From Siphonodentalium dalli (Eukaryota; Mollusca; Scaphopoda; Gadilida; Siphonodentaliidae), in NCBI GenBank assembly GCA_032622095.1, contig CP136065.1, positions 64,277,094-64,341,093 on the forward strand: 64,000 bases of DNA, written 5' to 3'. The position numbers and the translations under genes were made by a program. Under the pieces are notes generated by a model. The model did no database searches. It was given only the letters and a program-made list of their open reading frames with translations, and was not told where the DNA came from. Positions 43,646 to 54,800 of the stretch are shown here, one piece after another; the stretch's first letter is position 1, and each line of letters starts with the position of its first letter.

Positions 43646-44676
43646 AATTGATATTGGCACAACTTTCTCATTAAATTGCATAAATCGTTCGTCGACCGCG
43701 TTTGTATCTGAACGATCTTCCGGAAGTTCCCATAGTGCAGAATTATAGGAAAACATCAACTACCCGGGAAAGGGAAACGGCTGGTATACGCCACGCCGCC
43801 GTTACATAAAATTGTGAAATTAAAATGTTTCTTGCCAGATCGTGGCGGACTCTGGTATACCATGCAGACCTCCAATTACAACATTTAACATAACAAATTA
43901 TCGTTTCTGCTTTGTGCTGTTGAAAACATGTTGAAAGCCAAACACGATAATACATAAACTATACCTATACATATCAAGGAATATCAGTTTGTTATACTGA
44001 AAAATTTACTTAATATATTTTGGAATCCCTCTAAAATATCAGAAGGATATGACACGAACGAAATAGCGCTGTTCGTGTAGTGCTTCTCATTCCAAGAATG
44101 TTAATTTAAATACGAGAATTTAAATAAAAATAAAATAAGTTTTCGTAAAAATTAACCCGAAACCCTGATTAGATTAAATCGCTCTTTAAAAACACTTCTT
44201 CGAATATTTCCGTTATTTCGTCAAAAACTCTTCTTCAAATCTCTCCGTTATTTCGTCAAAAACACTTCTTCTCATACAAATCACCGTTATTTAGCAAATT
44301 AACATTATTTATAGAGTTATTGCCCTTCATGCGGGATTAACAAAACATGTCTTCATTTAGTGGACAATCCCAAGCTCGCGTGCCACGCGTGGTTGGATTG
44401 TCCATTTATTAATGACCATTTTAGGTACCGATTGTCCATTTATAAGTGGACAATCCTTGAAGAATTTGAAGCCGGTATATCAATAATTCGTGTATTTGTC
44501 AACCTATAGTATATACCTCCTTCCAAATTATGTAGAAAAACTTGGAAGCTCGAATATGCCCCTTTAAGGATCTACCGTCCGATTTGACAGAAACACTTGC
44601 AATCATCATAATTCGTATCACATACATGTACCGTGACACATGCAGCCATCGCGAAAATCCACGAAATCGACCATAA
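43646..44676. other. No gene recognised; includes inverted relative of 38366-38575
   Basis: Contains cgtcaaaaacacttcttc-type repeats (44165-44300) and an inverted pair cattta...tgg(a)caatcc around 44360-44455 (agtggacaatcc twice, in opposed contexts). No coding sequence with a domain was seen. Confidence 0.5.
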
Positions 44677-44680
44677 TTAA

Positions 44681-45201
44681 AGGCACGGGCGGCGTTCGTT
44701 GCAGAAATATTTATATTTGTTCAAATCGCCATCAACAGAAGGAATATTAAAATATATATAGTTTTGTTCATATATGCCAAACATTATCAGCGCATAAATA
44801 GTATATTGTCGTCAAGACGTACGATGGTGTACGTAAACAAGATCCTGCTCGTGTTACAGAAGTTTGGCTTCTGTTTACATAACACATATCAATTCTATTG
44901 GTTAATCACACTCAAATGTTATAAACGCTCTTTATTATTTCCGTATCGGGAAAACAGTAACAAATAACGCTCTTTATGTTTACCATATCCGGATCTAAAC
45001 AAAAGCCAGGTTCTGTAACGTTTTTTTGCTTTTGTTTACATAACAAAGGAAAAACATTTGACAATAACATACTGTTTATGCCACATTTATGATTGGTATA
45101 AGAACAAGGTATGTCTATATTTTACTATTCTTTCTGTTTATGGCGGTTTTTGACGAATGAATATTTTAACAGCATACCAACCGCCAACGCCGCCCGTATC
45201 T
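44681..45201. mobile_element. TTAA-flanked MITE, family D, copy 3 (521 bp)
   Basis: TTAA at 44677-44680 and 45202-45205. Ends AGGCACGGGCGGCGTT and AACGCCGCCCGTATCT. High similarity to copy 2, only 1.2 kb away in the same orientation. Confidence 0.88.
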
Positions 45202-45306
45202 TTAAGACGTATAAAACGATCACAAAAGCTCATAATTGAGAATGCTCTTTATTATCTACGTTGTTGCGCGATGGAATCATGGGCTTTAAAATTCAAAACG
45301 TGTTAG

Positions 45307-45551
45307 CCCTTTGGTGACTGGAGCTTCCTCAAATTTTGTGAATACCCTGTGCCAATGCATTCTCTTATATATGCTAGGGCGCCTCGCATATACAAGATAC
45401 TGCATTGGACTAACAATATTTACTTTGACTTTGTAACATAGTGTATTCTCTTATATATGCGAGGCTCCATATGGGAGACTCGCATATATAAGAAAATGCA
45501 CTGGCACATGGTCTTTAATATCGCAGCAGCGCAGCTCCAGTCATGAAAGGG
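45307..45551. mobile_element. TTAA hairpin-core MITE, family F, copy 3 (245 bp)
   Basis: Right flank TTAA (45552-45555); left flank is TTAG, one change from TTAA. Ends CCCTTTGGTGACTGGAGC and GCTCCAGTCATGAAAGGG are good inverted repeats and match family F copy 1. Two hairpin modules inside. Confidence 0.8.
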
Positions 45552-45837
45552 TTAAATTAATTCGTATCACTTATAAATGCGTGGCAAAAATCCATAAATC
45601 CATCCACATGTAATACGTCGAACAGGATCACAAATGTTCATAATTGAGAACGCTCTTTTTTACAATCTACCGCTTTTGGTGACGGAAGCAGGGACGCTCT
45701 TTATAACGGTGGATCACTTAATTTTTTTTCCAGACTGACAAGAAATCAAAACGTGTTAAACTTCCTATTTTGACATTCGATATCTAATCACCAAAACCAA
45801 TTAATGAACAAATTGGCAGACGACACATTGCATAATT

Positions 45838-46020
45838 GAGGTTCCCAATGGGTGTAAATCACACTATTCGCCATTTGGGAACTTCAATCTGAGTCTATGT
45901 CTCCCATAGCAGATGAGGCCATGCAGAATGAGATTCCCAGATGGTAAATTTAGTGATTCTAGCCCGCTATGCGGGATAGCGTCACTAACTTCACCCCCCC
46001 CATGGGGACCCCATTCTGCA
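45838..46020. repeat. Two small palindromic elements (ggttccca type)
   Basis: 45838-45889 is an inverted repeat (gaggttcccaatggg / ccatttgggaacttc). 45929-46020 has agattcccagatgg ... ctagcccgctatgcgggatagc ... ggggaccccattct. The second is a diverged copy of 49608-49694. Confidence 0.7.
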
Positions 46021-46984
46021 AATGGGACACTAAACTCAGGCTAGCTATGTAGTCAAAACCATGTGGTTCACATATAGAGCCATGCTACAAACATTTGCCT
46101 GTAAATAGCATGCAATTATCTCGCAAGAATCCACCATCCATGTATTTGAAGGCAAATATAGTAGCACCACTACAAATACATCAATGGAAATACATCAATG
46201 TTACTTCTCATATCGCTAGCTTTGGTAAAGATGCATTGCTCGTGATGTGTTGCCCTGCATATTCTGGCACTATACGGTTTTCTATGACGAAATGCCTGCA
46301 AAAAAAACGTTCAAACTGATAAGGGTATGAACGTCGTGGGAGTCAGATCACATGAGCGTCGTGTCAGCCAGATCACATGGACGTCGTGTCAGCCAGAGTA
46401 AATACGGAAACCAGACCATCAAAGGTAAGCTACGCTTCATCACAGCTAGTACTTTGGCACTGCTTAAATTGCGAATCTGCCTGCTTTATCGATGCCATCT
46501 TTCAGTTACATGCACTACTACTATGGATTAGGCTGGGAAAGCTGAGAATGTGAATATATAATTATGTAAGTATAAACATATATGTCATGTTTTCGTGGAA
46601 GACTGCTCCATTTGTACACACACGCTTATGAGAGTCAAAAATGATCTCCATACTATTTTGTACAACAGGTGAAAAACTAAAATACCATATTTTCCCTCAA
46701 TGGGTTATTTAACGTAATTGCTGTCACAGATGCAACGAAATGCGATCTGAGGGTTTTAAATTCAGAAAAAATTACCGACGACCCTCTCGTACTCGCCCCA
46801 TCTCCAGCCTACGGCCATCGAATATGCCCCCCAATATTCCACTTTCCTACGCCCCTGATACCCCCAATAATTATAGCTTCCTACGCCCCTGATCCTTACA
46901 ATGTTATGCGCTACCAGCGTATACCTTTCTAAAATGTTATATAGGCTCTGCATGAGAGCACTATCAAGATCTGGTCTTTTTATA
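46021..46984. other. No gene recognised; short direct repeats
   Basis: At 46327-46397 a ~28-bp phrase (gaacgtcgtg...cagatcacat) is repeated about 2.5 times. Further on, cctacgcccctgat occurs twice (46849-46890). No gene features were seen. Confidence 0.5.
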
Positions 46985-47420
46985 TAGTATATGCTTGCTT
47001 ATAAAATAGTGGAAAATTACCGAAACGTAAATCGTCGTATTGTAGTAGCTTTTTGTTAGTTCACTGCAGCTTGCCGAATGGTGAACGTCATAACTTGAAA
47101 GCGGTTTGATACCTATCAGCTGATCCGTGTCAGAAATTTGGGTCAACCAGGTGTTGCTTTCAGTGTACTGTTTTCTTTTTTGTGCTATTGAAAATGCTGC
47201 ATAATTTATCAACCTTAAGGCACATATATAATGAAAAGAACACCGATACAGTTTTTGTTTGAATACCCCAAACATCTCATTCGTGTCTGGAGAGATATAA
47301 GGAATGTTCGCTCGCGGCTGAAAGCCGCTCGTGAAAATTCAATATTTCTTTCCCAGACACTCATGAAATATTTCAGTATTCAAAAATAAACTCTAAGTAT
47401 TCTCCATAAAGCTTTAGATC
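46985..47420 (+). repeat. Single-copy relative of the element containing the 295-bp array
   Basis: Left part (ggaaaattaccgaaacgtaa) matches 14051-14070, the middle (gcagcttgccgaatg) matches the array unit, and the right part (agccgctcgtgaaaattcaa, then atatttctttcc) matches both the unit and 15400-15475. It shows the element before tandem amplification, though its interior (47100-47290) differs. Confidence 0.7.
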
Positions 47421-47984
47421 CGATTCCCGTCTGTTGACACCGCTAACAATAACGTTTTTTTTTAAAAGAGCGATTTTCCACCTATATAAGTGATTTTAAA
47501 GGTCTTTTTTTAAAGATGCAATTTAAAGAACGTTTGTTAAAGAGCATGATTTCCGAAGAAGTAATTTTAAAGAGCGAAACGGAAACTGAAACAACCCCTA
47601 TAAGTTACTAGCTTGTTGTCGACCCCCCCCCCCCCCCCCCCCCATATCATATATGTTCATTGTATTGTAATTACTTTGTTGTGAATTATTTGGACTAATA
47701 CTGTTTGCATGCACCAACCATGCATGGCGACAGGTCATTTAGTTGAACCAGGCATCAGGTGTTTATGCAGTACATGTATGTGTGTCCTACCGTGTATACA
47801 TCAGCTGTAGTCAATACGGACAATAATTGTTACTGACAATTTAATGGTGATATAATTATGTGGTGCTTTAAAGATGGTCACGGCCGCTTAAACGTGACAT
47901 AAAGTAAGGCACCCCAATCATGCCACATGCTGGGACATAACAAACCCGCTACAATTTATGAAAAGCGGCCGATTACTGGTGACA
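47421..47984. other. No gene recognised
   Basis: Holds aaagagcgat/aaagagcg phrases (47460-47580) and a poly-C run (47624-47643). No coding feature. Confidence 0.5.
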
Positions 47985-48188
47985 ATTTTGCATCACTGGT
48001 ATCCTATAGCGATTCAAGGACAGGAACCTATACATCACTATATTCACAAATGTAATTTCCAAACCGACGCTTCAAACGTTTGGATCGCTGCTATTTGGAA
48101 TGCAATGGATGCGCTGGATAGTTGTTGCAGAAGTAATTGTACTTATACCAGTGAAAGAGATTATGTGCATTTTACGAACATATATTAA

Positions 48189-48578
48189 CCCTTTACCCAA
48201 CAAACCGGCCAGAACCGGCCAAATAAAGCTTCAACAGCCTAAAATATCTTCGGTCTGTCTCAATAGAACCATACAAATATGGATATCATTGGAACCGGCT
48301 CCTTGACCACATTGTGATAGTTACAATTAGCCCTGTGCCAATGCATTCTCTTATATATGCGAGTCGACCATAGGTCGCCTCGCATATATAAGAGAATGCA
48401 TTGGCCTAAAAAAAATCTTTTTTAACACTTTTTACCATTTTTTCTTACATTTTTTAACAATTTTATAATTTTTAATGTGTTAAGCCAATGCATTCTCTTA
48501 TATATGCGAGGCGACCTATGGTCGACTCGCATATATAAGAGAATGCATTGGCACAGGGCCATTCTGTTGGGTAAAGGG
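48189..48578. mobile_element. TTAA hairpin-core MITE, family F, copy 4 (390 bp)
   Basis: TTAA at 48185-48188 and 48579-48582. Ends CCCTTTACCCAACA and TGTTGGGTAAAGGG are perfect inverted repeats. Two inverted hairpin modules (gccaatgcattctcttat ... ataagagaatgcattggc), with loops tcgaccataggtcgc and gcgacctatggtcga, are separated by a T-rich spacer. An aaccggcc-containing phrase lies inside the left end. Confidence 0.92.
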
Positions 48579-48760
48579 TTAAACGATTGAGGTGCGTTTG
48601 ATGTTCAAACATTGGGGCACAATCGATACCCATTTTTGCTTGTAAATTTCAGTTATAAATATGAGATTTTAACGATTATTGATATTTCAATGTGCATTGT
48701 GAATTTACACAGCTCGTGTTCTAGTTTGTCCCGCCAGACAAACGTATATATATCTTTTAA

Positions 48761-49152
48761 CCCTTTACCCAACAAACCGGCCAAAACCGGCCAAATAAAG
48801 CTTCAACAGCCTAAAATATCTTGAGTCTGTCTCAATAAAACCATGCAAATATGGATATCATTGGAACCGGCTCATTGACCACATTGTGATGGTTACAGTT
48901 ATGCCCTGTGCCAATGCATTCTCTTATATATGCGAGTCGACCATAGGTCGCCTCGCATATATAAGAGAATGCATTGGCCTAAAAAAAATCTTTTTTTAAC
49001 ACTTTTTACCATTTTTTCTTACATTCTTTAACTATTTTATAATTTTTAATGTGTTAAGCCAATGCATTCTCTTATATATGCGAGGCGACCTATGGTCGAC
49101 TCGCATATATAAGAGAATGCATTGGCACAGGGCCGTTCTGTTGGGTAAAGGG
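48761..49152. mobile_element. TTAA hairpin-core MITE, family F, copy 5 (392 bp)
   Basis: TTAA at 48757-48760 and 49153-49156. Nearly identical to copy 4, 572 bp upstream, including both hairpin modules and the perfect 14-bp ends. Same orientation as copy 4. Confidence 0.92.
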
Positions 49153-49240
49153 TTAAACAAATTTAAAAATAAAAACCACTCTTGGTTAGAGACTTGATTG
49201 GTGAGGTATATATAGGTTACTCCTGGTCCTGAATTCAACA

Positions 49241-49607
49241 TGACCAACAATATCGTAGAAATTAGCATGCCAACTTAACGATATTGGTCAAGATAAATCG
49301 CTCACAACACAGAATAACGAAAAACTATTGCCATGTGGTCCAAAAAGGTTACGCCACTTCATTGTGTAATATTGGGGTCACTGCGGGCTAGCATCACCCT
49401 CTGTGTACCTCATTATGCTTAGGCCTCACATTCTGGGAAGTATCTATAATCTCAAATTAACATTGTTTTCGATTACTCTTTCCATTCTGTTCAGTTTCAA
49501 TATTCTCTAATTTACAGAAGATAACAACATGCATAATCCTTGTGACTAACGGCGAACATTACCAACTTCAACTATATAGATAGCTCCCCCATGTTGAGTC
49601 ATAAGTA
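49241..49607. other. No gene recognised
   Basis: AT-rich. Near 49375-49425 the phrase ctgcgggctagcatcaccct is a half-copy of the palindromic element at 49608-49694. Confidence 0.5.
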
Positions 49608-49694
49608 GAATGAGGTTCCCAGAGGGTGAATTTGGTGATGCTAGCCCGCCGCGCGGGAAGGCATCACTAAATTCACATTCTGGTTACCTCATTC
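49608..49694. repeat. 87-bp palindromic element
   Basis: Outer arms gaatgaggttcccaga / tctggttacctcattc, middle gtgaattt / aaattcac, inner ggtgatgctagcccgc / gcgggaaggcatcac. The same composition recurs in 45929-46020. Confidence 0.8.
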
Positions 49695-50446
49695 TTCAAA
49701 TGACAGACACACTATATTTCAAGGCCCGATAAGATCTCATTTCTCTTCACCTTCGCGTAATTTGTCGCCAAATTTATGGTGGAATTTCTAGTCGAGAGCT
49801 GTTGCTTGGCAATTATTCATCCAATTCTGCACTAAAATTCTCCATAATCCACCGGGAGGGGAGGACACTTCTCGGAATGGATAGCTACAGAGCAGCATGT
49901 CCGATCTCAAGTTCCGTGATAGGTTTGAATATTGGAACCTCTGGTAAAACGAATCGATACTCACACATAAGGCGAAGTTTCCTATGGATCTAATAATTGA
50001 AAATTATGCATTCGTGTCTTGAAGTGTTTGTTCGAATCCCATGGGGCCGAACTTGGTTAAAGCTCCGAAATAAGAACGCACACAATCTCTTGGAAGTGGG
50101 GACGCATCAAGGAGATAAATGCCAATTTGATGGTCTCCAAGATAACAAAGTGCCCAATATCGTTTTCGACTCCGTAAATTGTCGCATTAACAATGACACC
50201 TCTGAAACCTCATTAACAACAAAATATTTCTGCCATAGTGTGCAAAGCCTAGATAACAGAGAAAGAACTCACATAACTAATAAACTCAGTATAAAGAGCG
50301 TTTTATTAAACTCACACGGAACCCAAATAATCGTTACAAGCGTCATAATATCACACGTAAGCAAATCGCGCGAACTATGGTACGAAACAAACTTGTCTGT
50401 GTTATGAATGGTAAATGACAAATAAAATATGAAATAACTCTAAATT
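49695..50446. other. No gene recognised; 136-codon open frame of unknown status
   Basis: The frame 49997-50407 (plus, 136 codons) is moderately hydrophilic with several Cys and His but no motif I recognise, no splice context and no similarity to the known families here. It is kept as unassigned and not called a gene. Confidence 0.35.
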
Positions 50447-50453
50447 ACTGGTG

Positions 50454-50983
50454 CAGGGGGGGGGGACATTTTTTCCCGGGCACGTATGCCGGGGTGTGTG
50501 GGTGGGCGATGGGGCCATGCAACAATCAATTTTTTCTGCAACTCAAAAATTGTTTTGTTTTTGCAATGAGTTTGGCGTAAAACACATTAGAATAAAAGAA
50601 ATAATGTAATACTAACTGCTAAACTGACTGCAGGCAGTTATCGTGTTGTATTTTGTTGCAAATTTTGAAATCCAAGATGGCCGCTGGCAGCCATGTTTTT
50701 TTTTGGCCAAATGACCCCAAAATGACTCGTTCCTATTTACATGTCAATGTTAACATCCATGACAAATAGTATGCACAGAAATTCATATACAACTGTTTAC
50801 AGTGAATTTCCCCCCGCAAATCTGTTTTAGTGTTAAAAGGGGTGGGTGTCCAAAAATCTTCGGAAAAAACTGCCGAAAACGGAAAAAGTTTTCGACGCGG
50901 GGGAGGTGTGTCCCAACAAGGGTCGAAAGGTAAAAATCATCATACGTGCCTGAATTTTTTTCTCGACCCCCCCCCCCCCCCTG
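50454..50983 (+). mobile_element. hAT-like MITE family E, copy 3 (530 bp)
   Basis: Ends CAGGGGGGGG and CCCCCTG, flanked by the 7-bp direct repeat ACTGGTG (50447-50453, 50984-50990). Body as in 17004-17489 (gaccccaaaatgactcgttc). Confidence 0.85.
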
Positions 50984-50990
50984 ACTGGTG

Positions 50991-52173
50991 TGAACCTTTA
51001 GGTGTCGTTACACTATTTATAGTCGCACCTATATATAGAGGTCATGTTTATATTTAGACAGTATTTTTGGCAGAAATGAGCATTTGATCATGTTTATTGT
51101 AACAGGGATTTATAAATGTAGTCTTATTTGGTTTGTGCTTTATTTGCATATATAAGCTTATACATACTGATTTCTGATATTTTGATGACTTGACCTCGAG
51201 ATCTGTCAAGTCAGCGACATCAATGGCGCTTCGACGTCAAAATATTCCAAAATTACCTCCCTTTTTTTCTATGAATGAATCCTTAAAGTGTCATGCATTT
51301 GAGGATTTTGTGAGAAAAGTAAACGGACAACATATACTTTGTGTTGCTTATTTTCAAAGTATATTTCACGTTGCTTCTATAATTCATGTTGCTTCAAGTA
51401 GCCTATATATTTTTCGCGCGTTAAAGACATATTATGTACTTGTTCGGGTGTGTGAAACTGATAAGTATGTAACGTTCTACTAACATCGCCGAAAATTTGA
51501 AGCAAATCGACCGTACCACTCCATAGAAAACATCGTCAGAACTAAGCTCAATTGTAAATATTTACATCTCAGTTCTGGACGCAACAATCGGCGATAAACT
51601 AACGCAAACGATTTCGCCATCTAGCGTCATTGCATTTCATTATTGCATAAGAATGACGCTGTGTGTTGTTAATATTCGTAAAAAATAACTACTTTGAGCA
51701 AGATTATTTTCCATTTCTATTTGCTCACCCTGCCTGAGTGTTTCACATCATTTTAAATTAACAGCAAGTCGGTATATCGAATGTCGGCTGATACGGACCC
51801 TGGTTCTTATATACAGACCCTGGCTCATACGGACCTCGGGATATGACTGAAATATGTTTCTCTTGTGTTTGAGAAATTATTTAGAAAATTAGTAGTTGAA
51901 ATATAGATGTTGTAACTGACACTCCTTGTAATAAAGACAGCTTTATCGTCGTGTATGGTCTTCGTCAATCCCAGATCACTGGGTCTTATATACAGTTACT
52001 GACTGAAGGACATTGTCCAAATTGTTTCCTGAATATTTGGTGTCGATTTGTGTTTATCGCTTCTGTCAAGTTCTGTGGAATTCCATATTAATCAGCAGTA
52101 ATCATAGATTTTAATCAGTTGTTTTGAACTTCCCGCACGTGAGTTTGACAAACGATCTTATATGGAGAAACGA
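50991..52173. other. No gene recognised
   Basis: Mostly unique. Between 51783 and 51840 the phrases acggaccctgg and cagaccctgg are the reverse complement of the minisatellite at 53110-53570, the only copy outside that array. The frame 51190-51483 has no domain. Confidence 0.5.
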
Positions 52174-52177
52174 TTAA

Positions 52178-52635
52178 AGGTACTCAACCCGTAAAGAGGG
52201 TCCCCATCTCAACAGATTCCAACAACAACAATCCGATCGGAGGGTCCTATATTACTATTTCTTTGGCTTTGGGGGTAAAAAATATTTGATTCGAGTCGAG
52301 GAACCCATCAAACAAAGCTCAGAGTTATTCGATATTGATTTTTGAAATTTGTTATAAACTCGAGATGAGTACTGCTAACTGCCGTAATCTGCTCTGGATG
52401 TGTTCTCCAAATCTATTCAAACAGACAAGGATGGATAACTCTAAAATCAAGTGGCAATTTTGACTGAGTTCTGGGCCAGATAGTATTCCCGATAATGAAA
52501 AATAATAGATTTCTAAAATCGATATCTAACAAATCTGAGCTTTGATGGGTGACTTCCTCGACTCGAATCAAATATTTTTGACCCCCGAAGCCATTGAAAT
52601 AGTAATTGAGAGGAGTTTTATCGGGTTGAGTACCT
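52178..52635. mobile_element. TTAA-flanked foldback MITE, family G (458 bp)
   Basis: TTAA at 52174-52177 and 52636-52639. Ends AGGTACTCAACCCG and CGGGTTGAGTACCT are perfect inverted repeats. Pairing extends about 150 bp inward (ttgattcgagtcgagg / cctcgactcgaatcaa; caaagctcag / ctgagctttg). The first bases AGG match family D, suggesting a shared transposase type. Confidence 0.88.
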
Positions 52636-52639
52636 TTAA

Positions 52640-53109
52640 CAAGGAACATTAATTGAAGTTTCCACACGCAACGAATTCTTGTTAAAATGAGGAGGGGCGT
52701 CCACGGCTGAAGTGAACGTGGTTTCGAGGTTGGTGAGTACCACGTATATATATACAAAATGGCCGAGCCTAGTGCACACGCACAAAAAACATAATATGGA
52801 ATATACCAGCCCATATACATCTTGGAGAATCATTCGACTGACAACATTGTTCAGAATGTTAGAGCAAACAAATGTGAATTTGGACATAAATGAGGTATCA
52901 GCTTGTTTGAAACATAGTATAGCATCTGCTCGTAGCTGTTAAAATAATATGTAATATGTCATTATCTTAGTTTATTACCTTTTTTTTTAGCTTCTGGTCG
53001 CGTTTTAGATCACCTCGGCCATTTTGAATGCGTGATACTCATCAACTCGAAACCACGTGATTCCCCACCATGTTTATAGAAAATGAAAAGTACCAGAAGT
53101 ATATAAAAA
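52640..53109. other. No gene recognised
   Basis: Frames at 52636-52942 overlap on both strands; none carries a recognisable domain. Confidence 0.45.
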
Positions 53110-53570
53110 GGTCCGTAGCGGCCAGGGTCAATAAATTAGCCGGGGTCTGTTTATGCTGGGGTCCGTATAGGCTCGGGTTTGTTTGTGCTGGGGTCCATAG
53201 GCTGGGTCTGTTTATGCTGGGGTCCGTATAGACTGGGGTCTGTTTATGTTGGGTCCGTATAGACTGGGGTCTGTTTATGCTGGGGTCCGTATAGACTGGG
53301 GTCTGTTTATGTTGGGTCCGTATAGGCTGGGGTCTGTTTATACCGGGGTCCGTATAGGCTGGGGTCTGTTTATACCGGGGTCCGTATAGGCTGGGGTCTG
53401 TTTGTGCTGGGGTCCGTATAGGCCGGGGTCTGTTTATGCTGGGGTCCGTATAGGCTGGGCTCTGTATAGGCTGGGGTCTATATAGGCCGGGGTCTGTATG
53501 TGCTGGGGTCCGTATCGACCAGGGTCAGTATTAGCCGGGGTCTGTATAGGCTTGGGTCCGTATGAGCCGC
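53110..53570. repeat. ~34-bp GT-rich minisatellite
   Basis: About 14 units of ggggtccgtataggct alternating with ggggtctgtttatgct. G-runs (GGGG) are regularly spaced on the + strand. The array ends about 20 bp before a Helitron-like insertion. Confidence 0.93.
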
Positions 53571-53588
53571 ATACCGGCATATCGTATT

Positions 53589-53609
53589 ATCTATATCTAT
53601 ATTTGCGAA

Positions 53610-53640
<31 letters not shown>

Positions 53641-54595
53641 GTTCTATAGAAATTCACAGGGGACCATCTAGATGATGCCAAAGGGGTCTACTAGGAGTAG
53701 CTTTTTGCGAGAAAGATAATGGTCGGGGTTAGAATTTTCTAAAGTGACGCTGTTGTTGTCAGGGGCAGAAAAGGGGGAGGGGCAGAAAAAAAAAATGTCG
53801 CCGATTGCCACCAAACTTATATATAATCATCCCCATAATATGAGGAATCTAATGGCGTGGTTTAAATATGGCAAAAGTCGCGCCGTTGGCGTCAGGGGTG
53901 CCCGGAAGGGGGGGGGGCAGATTTTTTTCTGTCGCCGATTGCCACGAAACTTACATATAATCATCCCCATGATATGAAGAATCCAACGGTGTGGTTTTAA
54001 TATGTCAAAAGTGGCGTCGTTTGAGTCAGGGATGAACGGAAGGGGAGAGGGGCACCAAAATTGATAAAACTAATTTCCACCAAATTGATATATATTCTTC
54101 TTCCTTCATGATACAAGGAATCTAATTGTGCGATTTAACAACGCCAAATTGTTGTTTTTGGATGAGAGATTGGGAGGGGGTGGGCACTAAATTTGATAAT
54201 AAGTCACACTTATACAAAATCATCCCCATGGTATGAGGAGTCTAATGGTGTGGCTTTTATCTGTCAAATGTGGCCTCATTCGAGTCAGGGGTGCATTGAA
54301 AGGGACAGGGGCACCAAAATTGATGCACAATTTTTTTTAGCGCCAATTTCCACCAAATTGATACACGTTCTTATCCATGATACGAGGAATCTAATCGTGA
54401 TTTAAAGACGCCATAGTGGTGCTGCTTGGGTGAGAGATGGAGAGGGGAGGGGATTGGCACCAAATTTGATAAAAAAAAATTGTTTAGTCGCCGATTATCA
54501 CCAAACTTATAAACAATCATCTCCATGGTATCAGGAGTGTAATCGTGTGGTTCAAGGATGTCATTAACCTGGGCAACGCCAGGTAACCGTGCTAG
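53589..54595 (+). mobile_element. Helitron-like non-autonomous element (1,007 bp)
   Basis: Begins A|TCTATATCTATA, followed by (tgtc)n at 53611-53640, and ends CCTGGgcaacgCCAGG, short spacer taaccgtg, CTAG|T. Both ends and the A/T target fit Helitrons. The interior has four to five diverged ~130-bp blocks (phrase gccgattgccaccaaactta, and aaggggaggggcacc). No Rep/helicase. Confidence 0.75.
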
Positions 54596-54800
54596 TAAAT
54601 TATATAGGCGATCAAACGGACGGGCATGCAGATCGGCAGATGTTTTAAAAATTTATCATTTATTTTTAAATTTGGGAATAGATTTTTAAAACTTGTTTTG
54701 CTTTATTCTATTTTATGGATGTTAGTTTTGAAGACTATTATAATATTTAATGTGTCCTGTCAACACATTTGGTATTTTGAAAAAATAGTGATTTTGAAGA
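54593..54800 (+). repeat. ~207-bp near-identical direct repeat, copy 1
   Basis: Matches 57963-58169 with about one or two base changes (phrases ggcgatcaaacggacgggc, gatcggcagatg). It begins at the CTAGT of the preceding Helitron-like element and stops abruptly at gattttgaag, where copy 2 continues with different sequence. Confidence 0.9.

Larger units (their letters stand above)
47985..49240 (+). repeat. Dispersed repeat family A, copy 3, split by two MITEs
   Basis: Pieces 47985-48184, 48583-48756 and 49157-49240 align in order with about 5180-5600. The two breaks are exactly the two family F MITEs. The uninterrupted copies have TTAA at both break points (tctattaaatag near 5340; gatgtttaaacaaat near 1520). 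Confidence 0.8.

Noticed and set aside
49997-50407. 136-codon open frame as a gene
   Set aside because: No recognised domain, no splice or Kozak support; a frame of this length is possible by chance in 64 kb.
53110-53570. Telomere-like repeat
   Set aside because: The ~34-bp unit with GGGGTC does not match TTAGGG or other known animal telomere repeats and the array is short and internal.
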